A DNA stretch of 64,000 nt. Source: Druceiella hillmani. Taxonomy: Eukaryota; Arthropoda; Insecta; Lepidoptera; Hepialidae. Shown one piece after another: positions 24,111 through 35,250 of this stretch. How positions within the stretch are numbered: the first letter of the stretch is position 1; every line of letters begins with the position of its first letter. The stretch is taken from positions 2,456,501-2,520,500 of the forward strand of contig JAYKKI010000132.1 in NCBI GenBank assembly GCA_039881145.1, given 5' to 3'. Made by a program: the position numbers and the translations under genes. The notes below the pieces were generated by a model, which saw nothing but the letters and a program-made list of their open reading frames with translations, did no database searches and was not told the DNA's origin.

Positions 24111-24554
24111 CCTGTTGGAGGAAAAGGACACCAATTTAGAGGACCTGAATTTAGCTACTGCAGAGTTTTCTTCATACTAAGTACGGTGTTAATTACGTAC
24201 TCCGTACCCACTTTAGGATGAGTTTTCTAATTTATATCAACAAAAACATTTCTAGAAGGTTTAATTATGCTGGGTAATTAATACACAATGTTAAGTGGTA
24301 AAATTATTTCGCACCTCAAAAAATGTTTCCTTTTCTTCTTTATTTTCTTTCAAAATTTTATAATTTTGAAAGTATATCAAAGTAAAATTTACTAGCAATA
24401 AACATATTAATTTTCTTATATTACTGGGCTGAATTCTGTTTTCATTTAAAACTGACAGCTTCTATGAAAGATATATTTTTCCTATTCTCCGTTGACCAAC
24501 ATGTTATAGTCAATGAGGAATATATATACATATATATATATATATACATATATG

Positions 24555-24615
<61 letters not shown>

Positions 24616-25563
24616 GATAAAGAGGACAATCCTTCGATTCAAGATATTCGTATGTATTTTAAAATTGCACATAAAAAATAAGTACAATAAAGAAGGTTTA
24701 TTATAGGTTGAGGCACAAGTTTTTTAAGTTCTCCATTTTCGAATTTTACTTCACATTTTTATCTTTCTTCTCTATGTTACAACACCTTATAAATATTAAC
24801 AAACTCTTGTTAATATTAAGGTAAACTTTCATAATTTTAAAATTTTCCAGAATATTTAAAAATATACTTTATAATTTTCTAAATTCCTTGTTCACTTTCA
24901 TTAACATCACTTTCAGCTTCCTACTAATTACAAAAATCCTTAAAGATAGCAATAGTCTGTAATTAATTTTGTGAAAAATAATTTTACCGCAAAATTTCTA
25001 AATAAATAGTGGTATTTTTTTTAATAAAAATTTTAAACGGTTTGCAAATTAATTCATGCATAGCAGTGTTTTGCATGTTAATTCATGTCCGGAGACGATT
25101 TCTCAAAAATTCAAATTAATGCTAATATTTTAATTATTTTATACTTTTCACTTATAAATCACACAATTGGCACCTGAGAAATGAAAATTTGAAATATGCA
25201 GCGATTAAAATTATATTATTTAATTAACTATTCATGTTATTAAATTACTTAAAATATTTTTGGAAAACCAACCAAAATTTTCTTTTTCACAAATAAGTTG
25301 TCGTTTCAGATTTCTTTATTTTTAATTCAGACTATTTTCTTTAGTTTTACCCTCTACATTTTATTTTAAATCAAATTTATTTAGTTTATAATTCTTTTGT
25401 TTGTCTTTTCATACATAATAATTAATTTGCTCTTCTCTTTAGTCCGGGGTAGACTGAAGTATAATTAATTGACGATTTGCTTGAAAAATTATTAATAATA
25501 AAAAACAAAACCAAAAGAAAACTTCGACTCAACAAGTTTTGTCTAGTCTAAGTTTTCTTTTAG
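24111..25563. other. AT-rich sequence with a TA array, no gene seen
   Basis: Besides the microsatellite there is an inverted pair, AAAAGAAAACTT (25513-25524) and AAGTTTTCTTTT (25550-25561). Its right arm overlaps the polypyrimidine tract in front of the candidate exon. Confidence 0.5.
24520..24609. repeat. (TA)n microsatellite, interrupted
   Basis: TA-rich array with occasional CA, TG and AA interruptions. It is open in one frame only because of its composition. Confidence 0.95.
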
Positions 25564-25749
25564 TTAGTAATTAAACATTTTGCAAGCCAAAAAGGCAGCA
25601 CAAATTCAACATTTCCTCGTGAAGAAATTCTTGAATATTTTGAAACTTGTTTATCTGAAATTAAACAATATAATGATTTTCGCCTAAGGAAAGCATTTAT
25701 TAAGAAAGTTGAACATTTAAATGGCTTTGAAACATTAGTGCTCAATTAA
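25564..25749 (+). CDS. Candidate terminal coding exon or exon remnant, product unknown
   Basis: Sixty-one sense codons follow a good acceptor-like sequence, AAGTTTTCTTTTAG, and end in TAA. There is no start codon, so this would be an internal or last exon; an in-frame TAG sits exactly in the acceptor. The translation is rich in charged and hydrophobic residues in a helix-like spacing. It includes the run EEILEYFETCLSEI and, further on, RLRKAFIKKVEHL, unlike the low-complexity F/I/Y/N translations typical of this window. An AATAAA lies at 25943-25948, but that hexamer is common here. I recognise no family. The opposite strand is also open over nearly the same bases, which weakens the case. It could be a true last exon, a pseudogene fragment or chance. 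Confidence 0.25.
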   Translation, partial: LVIKHFASQKGSTNSTFPREEILEYFETCLSEIKQYNDFRLRKAFIKKVEHLNGFETLVLN

Positions 25750-26984
25750 TCAGTCCGCTGAGGAGTGGTTATATCATCTAATTTTGATTTGTCACTGGTT
25801 GATTAACGAATGCGCTCAAAAGCAATAGAATCCTTATTGTGATTCGTCACGAGTTTGCTTTAGAGCGGTAACATCGTTTCAGCCTAATTCATGATCGCTT
25901 GATTAATTAATCTACAGAGGCACTAGGAAAAAATTGTAGTGTAATAAACAAGCGTTTCAGCAAAAGGTTGTCAGCATTATAACAAAATGATAAATCAAAT
26001 CAGCTCTAACATGATGAGTCCTTACAATTTAATTTTTTCAGTACCTTTCGGTTCCATCATCGAACTTTAACAACCATCTGTGAATAAATAGCTTATACAG
26101 ATATGCCAAATGAATTCAAAGTCAGTAACAATTTTCTCAGTTACCTGACCACAATTATATGGAATTTATCCGAAATTATTTATTTTCGTTCAAACAAAAA
26201 AAATGAAATTTCTTAATGCTTATTCAAATTATGATTCTACATACATGCAGAAAGTACGTATGCGCCGGTGTGCAAATGTCGTCTTTTTTAAAGGTATTTA
26301 AAAAGGCAGACCTATGTAAGGTTACAACAAGCTACTGGACTAACATAATTAAACTTGCATAATTTGAGAAATAATCCGTTTTGGCTACATTTTGTAATTA
26401 CTGGATTTTTTTGTCTTCTAACTAGTGACCGTGCTGCTACCTTCAGTATTTAATGTTTTATATAGATTATTTTACATATGCAAAATACCAAAGAGCCGTA
26501 CATAAATTTACTATCCTAGGATATGGATACAAAAATAATTGGTATAGATAATTTTATTATATATGAAGCTAAAATGCATGTGATATTTTTATTGTGACAT
26601 CAAAATATATTTATAAATTCTTTCTTCCTTATTTTTTTTAATTTAATAACCCACTAAATTTTAATTTGACATAGGAATACGTCTGATCGGAAAGAAATTC
26701 ATATTTAAAGGAAAGCTATTAATATTCTAATAGCTATTGGTATCTTAACTATTATTTTCGATTCGTGCTTACGGAATGAAACCTATATTTTCTTTGTTTT
26801 CTTTAAGTATGGATGTAATTTTTTTTTTGTTATCTAATATTGTACAATCGTCTACCACAAATAAGAAGAAGTGAATTGTCTCTTTTTGCCTTCAGCTCTC
26901 TGAAAAAATGTTTTAATATTAGATTGCATTTCAAAATCGAGTACTTTTCTACGCAATGCAGATAAGATTACTCTAAGCTTTTAG
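25750..26984. other. AT-rich sequence, no gene seen
   Basis: If the exon just upstream is real, the first ~200 bases would be its 3' untranslated region. Nothing else is supportable. Confidence 0.4.
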
Positions 26985-27240
26985 TCTTCCAAAATTAACT
27001 TTACACCACATTAAACGCGTAACACAATTTTCACAACTCGAGATTCTGAAAAGTCCCTCCAACAAAGTTAGTTCGGGTAGTAAAAGCTTGATTCCGCGCT
27101 GTCTAATTGCGAAAAATCTCAAAGACGAGAAAAGCAAGCTGGAGAAAAGGAGCTTCAAAGAATTTGCAGCAAAGTAAATGAATTTTTTTCGTCATTAGGC
27201 GGTCAGACGTCGCATAAAGAATTATTTCTTGACAAATTGG
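26985..27240 (+). repeat. C-family dispersed repeat, copy 2
   Basis: Partner of 17700-17935, about 9.3 kb away on the same strand. It shares ACGCGTAACACAA, CACAACT, CCAACAAAGTTAG, GTAGTAAAAGCTTGATT, GACGAGAAAAG, AGCTTCAAAG and AAATGAATTTTTTTCGTCATTAGG. One plus-strand frame is open for about 66 codons (TAA at both ends) with a K/S/E-rich translation, but the homologous copy does not keep that frame. A dispersed repeat is preferred over a gene. Confidence 0.6.
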
Positions 27241-28076
27241 TGAATAAAATGAAAAGGAAAAGAATTTTTTTGTAGCATACTTTTATCATAGTTTATAAAT
27301 CATGAATATTGTTTTATTATTGATGCGTCTACATATTTGCTAATGGTGGAAAACGAGGTCGAGTTTAGAAGTAAAACTCAGAGCTTGTGCGGAAAAATCA
27401 TAAGTTTCATCGAAGAGTGTATTTAAATTACTTGTATTAAAATGAATGGTTTGATCAAGAAAGGAAAACTGAAGAAGAGACATATATGATAAAAATAAAT
27501 TCATATAATTACTATATTATACACTAATTTCCCATTTAACGCGGTCTCATTATTATGAAACTATTTGTCCAATGTTAAAAGAAAACGAAAAGCCACTGAA
27601 AAGGCTAAATTAGGCAAAGTTGTAATTTTAGTCTCCTTTTTCTATTCGTTTATTCTTTAATATTATCAAAAAAGTTTAAGAGGCATAGGTTGTCTTCAAA
27701 ATAATGTTAATCTAGTTTTTATTGATTTTTATAATTCTGGCTATAGTAAGGCTACAATAGTTTTTTTTCAGATACAGCTCGTCGCATAAACTTGAATTTT
27801 GGTACGGCAATAAATCATATTAACACATATATATGTCGTTAAATAACACTAAAAAATATTTATATGAAGATTTGGGGTTGGGGTATTAATTACTCCGAAA
27901 TATATTTTCAAAAATTTCTAGTAAAATGTTTAATCGTTTAAAATTACATTTAGAGGGTAAACTATATTTTTTAAACAAACTTTAAATAGTATATTTTCAC
28001 GGATATATTGAAAAATATGAAAAAAAATATTTTACTAAACTACTAAAAATAAGATTATGAAACAAATTTGATGTTT

Positions 28077-28113
28077 CATCTCAAAAACATTTATAAACAT
28101 TGTTTTTGAGATG
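28077..28113. repeat. Perfect hairpin, 13-bp arms, 11-nt loop
   Basis: CATCTCAAAAACA pairs with TGTTTTTGAGATG. Confidence 0.9.
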
Positions 28114-28685
28114 CTCAAGATAATATTTAGGTCTCCCCCTCACAATTAATTAAATTGGCTATTAATAAATATGTATTTTTTATTGGTTAGGGATATCTAC
28201 AAATATATCAGAATGTTTTATTAATTTTTATATTAATATATTTTTAATTAAACATGAGATAAACTTTTAATCATTATAACATGTATGAATGAACCCCATA
28301 ATATATTAATTTTACTTAGTGCGGTTATCTATATATGTTTATATTATCTATACGGTATTACTAAGGTTATCATTACGGTATATTAGGAACGTGCTTATTA
28401 CCTTAAACGGGGTACAAATTTGAGTAATTTAAATTTTGATAATATTGCTTAGCAAAATGCTTAAATCTAGTATGCACAAAGAAAACAAAAAATAAGCATA
28501 TACAAAATGCGAATAAATGAATATGTGAAAATAAAATCAAAATATTGAGAATTCTTCGAACAGTTTAAACATAGAGAGCAAATGTGTAGTAAACATAAGG
28601 TATAAATGCTAAAATATATAAACAATTTAAAAAAAATACTAGGTCATTTTACTACTGCCAGGTATGTCAGGTGCATCAAATAGCA

Positions 28686-28745
28686 TTTCCTCATCCGTGC
28701 CTCAGTTTCGAATTTTTTCATCATCTGTGCATCACTTTCGAAGTT
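28686..28745 (+). repeat. Two-copy ~30-bp tandem repeat
   Basis: TCATCCGTGCCTCAGTTTCGA is followed by the close copy TCATCTGTGCATCACTTTCGA. Confidence 0.75.
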
Positions 28746-30042
28746 TAATAATGATAGGGATCTATTGTTTATCTACCTACGAATAGGGATTTTTAAATTT
28801 TTGTTACAACATTTTCTATTAAGGCATAGTGACCAGCGATTGCCCAATACTGTGATAAATTATTATGATAAATTTTATTATGATAAATTTGTTTTTTTTC
28901 CTGTAATATCTCAGTAGATTTTTAACTATTTTAAAAAGTGTCCATATGATTTTCCATAAATTTTCGACAAAACACCCTACGTTATCCAATTTACTGTATT
29001 ATTTATGCCGTTGCATGTAAACTTTGTTTAACGTCTCTCTTTTATTCGAACGGAATTTTCTTATTTATGAAGAAACTATCAAACTTATACATTTGTCAAT
29101 CTACTTTATGGCACTGGACATTACTAAAACCCATAAATGTGTAAATATATTTTATGGTTCAAAACATTACTAGTCAATGCAAAACGAGAACCTTTGTACC
29201 GAGAATCGTAAACTTACACACTAAGTTATGCCTATTCGAAACATAGTGTTTACCATCGTATTAACTCAATACGTTCATTACGTTCGTAATTTTATCATGC
29301 AGAAGTCTGTTACTCTGTATAATTATGAAATATACCTTGTGTCTGGCAATACTCTGAGCATTGATTTGATTGCGTACAATGTTTGTCGAGGTTAACGCTC
29401 ACTTAATTATATACTAATGAAATTGGCCTTTCGTTTAAGTGGTACATACTATGCTATAGTCATATTTTGATATGCGAGCTGCTAGATAGAAATAATTATT
29501 CTGAGACTAGTAATATCTATTTGTATTTGATAATAGTAAAGGGATGTTAATATTTAAATGAATAACGATTGATTTTTAATTGTTTAATACTAATTAACAA
29601 AGAACTTTTTTATTCCTTACTAACACCGTGCGAAGATTTTTATTTTTATATAAAACACAGTAATCTGTCGCTTATGGGATATTAAGCTGTATAGTATGAA
29701 TTTAAATACTGGCGTGCTTTAGAATGCGGCCTCTGTCGCATTTCGTAAACTAACACTATTCTACTTAAGTGCATTTCGGGATATTTTTCATTTTAGTCTG
29801 CGATTTGACTATTGGTCGTCCATCAGCGATTTGGTCAAAATATTTGAATGGTTAAGGATTTTATCTATGTACGATTTGATATGTTCATTCCTTCCCTGAC
29901 TTTGAGTAAAGTGTTATGATTATAATAAAAGTTTTACATGACTTTGAATTTCTTTAATTTGTTAAAAAAGTGTTTACTATTTGGAAATTAAAATTGTTAA
30001 ATTAGGAACTTTGATTTTAAAGCTTATACCTTAAAAGGTAAA

Positions 30043-30140
30043 TAATCCACAATTAAATGAAACTACGTAACGTGTGACTTTCTTTAAATTTTTTACCACG
30101 ACCTAGGTTTCGTTGCACTATAACATATCGAGGTGAGCTA
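30043..30140. mobile_element. Foldback element, copy 3 (left arm only)
   Basis: CCACAATTAAATGAAACTACG, TTTTACCACGACCTAGG and TTTCGTTGCACTATAACAT match the left arm. The sequence leaves the family after GAGGTGAGCTATTAAG. On the minus strand, helix I, GAAA and ACCUAGGU-C-GUGG survive, but the CUGAAGA core has become CUCGAUA, so a ribozyme here should be dead. No right arm was found nearby, so the copy is truncated. Confidence 0.75.
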
Positions 30141-30429
30141 TTAAGTTAAATAATATTAAGTAAAATTTTGAGAAAAAGATAGGTTTTTTGCTATTTGACT
30201 CAAGTTTAGAAGCTTTATACAAACACAAAACACGAATTTAGAGACATTTTTCTCTTAATTTATTTCGTTTTATCAAGAATTTAATATTTCAAACTATTGC
30301 AGAATATTAAACATGACGAAAAATTGGAAATAATACTAAATTATTTCCTATAGAATGAAAAGGTAATGAATATTATTGGAACAAATTGAGTGATGATGGG
30401 AATTATACTATTAGTGTGTCAAATTAATT

Positions 30430-30445
30430 TATATATATATACATA

Positions 30446-30497
<52 letters not shown>

Positions 30498-30530
30498 AAT
30501 ATATTTATATATATGTATATATATACATAA
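30430..30530. repeat. (TA)n microsatellite with interruptions
   Basis: TA array with CATA, TGTA and AATA interruptions at both edges. Confidence 0.95.
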
Positions 30531-30980
30531 CCATGCAAGTGCTCTCGTTTGTTAAATTAGGCACAGGACATTAAAGACACTAACATAAGTAATTGATTAG
30601 TTAGAATACGAGTCTTGTGTCCCGTTTGTTGACTAAACAATTTATAATAAATCTTAAATAATAAAGTTATGATTTCAACTTTATATAAGGTGTAATATTT
30701 TTATTTTTGTCAGAATTAGTAGGATTTTAAATTTCATTTCTTTAAATCCCTGATGCAATCTTTCTGTGCGTAATACGAAGTACACATATTGATCAATTAT
30801 ACTCACTTTCTAATCAATTACATGTATATTACTATGGAACTGGGACAACAATGTGTCTGTATATCAAAGATGTTTATAAAAAAAAACAGTGCAATATTTA
30901 TTTAGAATTCTCTGAACACAAAATGTATCTTTTTAGAAATGTTTTCTGACTTACATTTTTTCGAATATCATCCAAATACT

Positions 30981-31155
30981 GGAACTTTCAGGGGAGTAAC
31001 TTTTTGCCAACTTAAATGAAACCTTGATGGAAGTAAGGTTTTATCTATTTAAATGAACCTTTCTCGAAAGTAACTTTTTACCAATTTAAATAGAACTTTG
31101 ACGAAAGTAACTATTTACTAATTTAAATGGAAGTTTCACGGGAATAAAATTTTAA
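30981..31155 (+). repeat. ~38-bp tandem repeat, 4-5 units
   Basis: Units of the form AACTTT, GAAAGTAAC, TTTTTACC and AATTTAAAT recur about every 38 bases with moderate divergence. Confidence 0.8.
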
Positions 31156-31410
31156 AAAGGTAGCTTTTATGACTTTCAAATATTTCCTAATGAACCTTTT
31201 ATTGTCATTCCCAAACGACACTATGTCTTACGCTTTTAGATTCACAGTTTTTTTAGAAATTAAAATTTAATTGTACTCTCCAATAATCTCAAAAAATCTT
31301 ATGGGAATTGGAAATAATATAATGAGGATGGTTAAGAGGTATACATTTTCTATTCGCTACGACGGAAAATAGTTTTTCTTTTAAATATAATAACTATTAT
31401 ACTATATGAG

Positions 31411-31636
31411 ATTAGGTTACGTCTAGGTAAGTTTACGTTAATTTGAGTTAGTTTGATTAAGTTGTGTTAGGTTGAGTTAAATGGCTGGATTTGAATGAAT
31501 TAGATTGTGTTCGGTAGGTTTAGGTTAAGCAGAGCTGGGTTGGATTGAGTTAGATCAGGTTTAGTTGAATTATATTAGGTTAGGTTGGTTTAGGTTGTGT
31601 TAAGCCGGATTACGTAAGGTAAGTTTAGGTTTTGTC
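31411..31636 (+). repeat. Degenerate TTAGGTTAGG-like tract
   Basis: Dense GGTTA, TTAGGTTAGG and GGTTTAGGTTG words run for about 220 bases, with a strong G-rich and C-poor strand bias. It is the plus-strand counterpart of 21690-21800. It is interstitial, not telomeric. Confidence 0.75.
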
Positions 31637-32954
31637 ATTTTGAATGAGAATACGTATATATTACCATGAAAAGTTTATACAAATTATAAAATGGTTACAA
31701 ATATATAACGGACCAAAATAGGGATATTAAGTTGTCTATTTCGTACATTTCATCTTTTGTGAAAAATTGTAAAAAATTGTTTGAGCTAGTTTGGAAACTC
31801 AACTCTTAATAATTATATTTTATATTAAATGTGAAAGGGATGGTAATCGATTTTAATATAGATATTTCCACAAAGCAAACGATACTGATTTTCTTCTTTA
31901 TCCTAGATTTTTCCTGAAACTATGTTTGCTTGACCTTTATACGATAAACACGCCAAATATAAAAATATAGTGAATCAAAAGCTCACGGGATGTAGCTCCA
32001 ACAAACTTCCTTAACAAGTTCAATCGAATTTCGAAGCCTTGTTTGTGATTTCGGAATAGGATTTGTCAGAGACGTAACACGATTTCCGCCCTATAAAATA
32101 CCCTATGAAATATCCTTTCCTCTACGTCTACGGATGAACTCAAGTATATCAACGTTAGTAAAAAAATGAAATTATAAAGAAAATTATTTGAAAACAATGC
32201 GAAACATGAAGAAGATTTTCCCTTCATTTTATTTGCGCAGTCAAGATATCGCTACAATGCTGCAAAGTGGAAATTCACGTTAAATTATTTGAGTATATTG
32301 TGTTTCCTTCTCCTCATACTCGTATCGTAATGATTAATTAGATTCGGTTATGATTATCTGTGTTTGTATTTACTATTATATGTTCGAAAAAGTGACTATT
32401 TATGAAATAAATTTTGGGAGAAAAATAAAATAACTTTGAAGAAATATACCTATTTTAAAAAAGACAAAAAATAAAAATAACATACCATTTCAAAATGAAA
32501 ATACCTCCTCTGATTGTTGGATCAAAAGTAGGTACGAATAGGCTATTATCTATCTACTTATCAACAAACTTCTTTCCTGCTTTAATTAAATGTTGCAAAT
32601 ATTTTTTTACAGAAGCACAGAAATTATTCATTAGGAGTAAAATAATTTCTGTGCTTCGGTAGGCATAGGAAGTATTTTAAATATTAATTATTGTAACTGC
32701 ATTATTAGAAAACGAATAGATTAAATCTCGATATTTGCTTGTTGTGATTAAAAAAGTACTTTATATTTGAACAATTATAAAAAAATTTTGGATATAATAT
32801 TAATTTTACATTTAAATTTCTGAAAATTTATCATAAAAAAATTAATATTTCTATAAATTTAGTAATTTCTTAAGCTTATGTAGAAGAGAAATTACTATAT
32901 TCATTTTTGTCCCAAAACGGAGATTTCTTCTTTCTATCTCTTCTTTCTATATTT
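31637..32954. other. AT-rich sequence, no gene seen
   Basis: Contains the 32612-32657 hairpin and nothing else supportable. Confidence 0.5.
32612..32657. repeat. Perfect hairpin, 17-bp arms, 12-nt loop
   Basis: GAAGCACAGAAATTATT pairs exactly with AATAATTTCTGTGCTTC. Confidence 0.95.
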
Positions 32955-33135
32955 TATTAGCAAATATTTCTTCTTCTATCTTTGCTAATTTCCCACCTGA
33001 AGATGTTGTAATACAACGAAACCTAGGTCGTGGTTAAAGAAATTAAAGAAAATAGAAATAATACTACATCACGTAGTTTCATTTAATTGTGAATAATGAA
33101 TTTCTACAAAATTAACGCCAAATATATTCAATATT
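32955..33135 (+). mobile_element. Foldback element, copy 4 (right arm with intact ribozyme)
   Basis: The centre-derived TTAGCAAA and TTTGCTAATT words lead into CCCACCTGAAGATG, ACGAAACCTAGGTCGTGG, AAAGAAATTAAAG, ACGTAGTTTCATTTAATTG and GAATAATGAATTTC, ending after CGCCAAATATATTC. The left arm is missing apart from a short central piece. This copy keeps the most ribozyme-competent sequence in the window and would express it from the plus strand without an antisense arm in cis. Confidence 0.8.
32993..33033 (+). ncRNA. Hammerhead self-cleaving ribozyme motif, best copy
   Basis: Helix I is CCAC (32993-32996) with GUGG (33030-33033). The core is CUGAAGA (32997-33003). An extra U follows at 33004. 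Helix II is GUUGU (33005-33009), loop AAU, ACAAC (33013-33017). GAAA is 33018-33021. Helix III is ACC-UA-GGU (33021-33028), a self-complementary octamer. C33029 sits at the cleavage position, so the predicted cut is after 33029. Helix I can extend beyond an internal loop: AAUUU (32987-32991) with AAAUU (33040-33044), then CUUU (32980-32983) with AAAG (33045-33048). Every residue of the known core is present. The short palindromic helix III is the form seen in Penelope-like and retrozyme hammerheads, which work best as dimers. The extra U before helix II is the one departure. Confidence 0.7.
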
Positions 33136-34489
33136 GTATACTATTATATTTAAGTAAAAAAATCTCTTGGAAAGTAAATGCCCTTAGATTTTTGTATTAT
33201 AGTATTCATGACTAAATTAAATTCATAATAATTATAGAGAATCAGCTAAAGAGCTTATACGTAACGTAGCTAATGTAAATTCGGTGTATATTAATATGTT
33301 TAAGTTTCACTTATTTATAAGCTTTAAAATATGACGTAAAATTTTATATTTAAAAATTTATTAGCATATTTCTGAAAAGTGATATAACAGCGGGTTTATA
33401 AAATCAAAAGTTATTACATAAATCATAAACATAATCAACACAGCAAATCGACGAAGTAGAATTTCCTACATTTTCCAAAACGAAACGTGTTAGCTTTTCA
33501 GTTCCGATATTTTGATAATTATATCTTTACAAATTATACCTTATACACATACAGAAAAACAAGAGTTAAAATATATTATTGTGATATAAATGTTACAAAA
33601 ATTGTGTAAAGTTTCTTACAGATTATTAATCATCTACACTTAAATTGAAAAAATAATAATACGACATTTTTACAAGCTACGAATCAAAATAAAATTGAGT
33701 AATATAAAAGCCACTGAGTGTATAATTGACCATATGAATCATAGGGAATATCCAATTTGCTGTAAGGCAACGAGTTAGCAAACAATTGAATTTTAAAACT
33801 AAATTGTTAGAAAGATAAACATTCACAGAGACTTACTTCTCGAAGAAATTCGGAGAAGATTAAAATATCTGATAATATATGAGTTATACTAAATTCTGAA
33901 GTTATATTACCGAAGCTAATATCTTGATTTATATGTGTTACAAGTAAAACTTTTAAAATCTTTAATTCGACCAGGATTTTGAAAATTGTTTTAAATATAT
34001 TGATCTATTAACCCTTGTTATGATAGCGAAGAAAAATGTGAAACTCACGAAAATATATACAATATTGTCATGTTTATATAAAAAATTATCGGTCTTTAGG
34101 TCTTTCTGGGTAAAAAAATATAATATATACCGTTCAAGTATTACATTTCATTAACCACAATTAATTTTGAATGATATACAGAAATAACTAGAAAAAGAAA
34201 TAAATGTAGTTAAGTGTTAGGATAAGAAAAATTTATTGCCCCAAACTCACCTGAAAATTCAAGATATTTACTTAATTTACCATAACGTTATTACGATTAT
34301 TCTATTCCTGTCTTATTTAAAATTTTGAATTTTTGGGGAGCATTTGTAATTGGGAGACGTAGGATTTTGGACAATATTAGGGCGGAAACAAATTTATGTT
34401 GCATATATTTTCACTCTATTCCAGCTGTTAAAGTTTTGTAATATAGAATAAACCACATTAATAGAAAATAATCGATTTTTTTATTACCT

Positions 34490-34620
34490 GGTATAGGCGG
34501 CGCAACTAGACTCAAGGAGCGAGCCAGGAGCGCGCAAAACACGACGAGGCGCGCTGAACACATGGTTTTATTGTCTATGGATTAGCCCATCGGATCGCTC
34601 CACCTCATTACTGCTTTCTG
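34490..34620. other. GC-rich island in AT-rich DNA
   Basis: About 100 bases are mostly G and C, with AGCGCGC (34529-34535) and its inverse GCGCGCT (34549-34555) 13 nt apart, and GGAGCGAGCCAGGAGCGCG. There is no open frame of note. It is likely a piece of an interspersed repeat of different origin from its surroundings; regulatory DNA is the alternative. Confidence 0.4.
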
Positions 34621-35137
34621 TGAAAATATTAAATTTATATTGCAGATGAAACATTAATACCAAGGATATTAAAAATAAATATGTGAGTTTCACCCACACA
34701 AGGTCACGGATGAAAGGGAATTTCGTAAACGGTTAGTTAATAATTTGTAATAGTCATTAGTTATTTATATTTGTTTTCTTGTTATTCGGGTTAAACATAT
34801 ATTTCAATAATTTTTAGTAATATAGTTAATAAACTTTCTCTCAAAGTGGTTGAATAAATTGTAATATCGCACATACATATAACTATATATTTATTTTAAT
34901 TATAAATTTATTAAAAGTCTTCTCTATAGCTAATATGACATCATCGGCGTTATTAGCTTTTGAATAAAAATTTTAAAAAAATTATTAGTTTTTTCGCATT
35001 TCGGATCGCCATACTGTTTGCGCTCAGTTGGTTTCGCCGCCGATTGGATACTTACGGCATTTGTTTTTTCAAGCGGTACACAACTTTAATGTAATACTCG
35101 TACACTTACTCAGATTTCGCTAAAGTAGTTTCACTTC

Positions 35138-35146
35138 TATATATAT

Positions 35147-35213
<67 letters not shown>

Positions 35214-35250
35214 TAGTACTTCATGAAAAGTATGTATGTATGTGTGTGCA
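35138..35250. repeat. Compound microsatellite (TA)n / (CA)n / (TATG)n
   Basis: TATATACACACACACATAC leads into a long TA run, and TATGTATGTATGTGTGTG follows at about 35230. Confidence 0.95.

Larger units (their letters stand above)
27241..30042. other. AT-rich sequence, no gene seen
   Basis: Contains the 28077-28113 hairpin and the 28686-28745 duplication. Otherwise nothing is supported. Confidence 0.5.

Noticed and set aside
30043..30140. Active ribozyme in foldback copy 3
   Set aside because: The core CUGAAGA is altered, so only helix I, GAAA and helix III remain.
31411..31636. True telomere
   Set aside because: Units are too degenerate, the tract is short, and both orientations occur within ordinary DNA.
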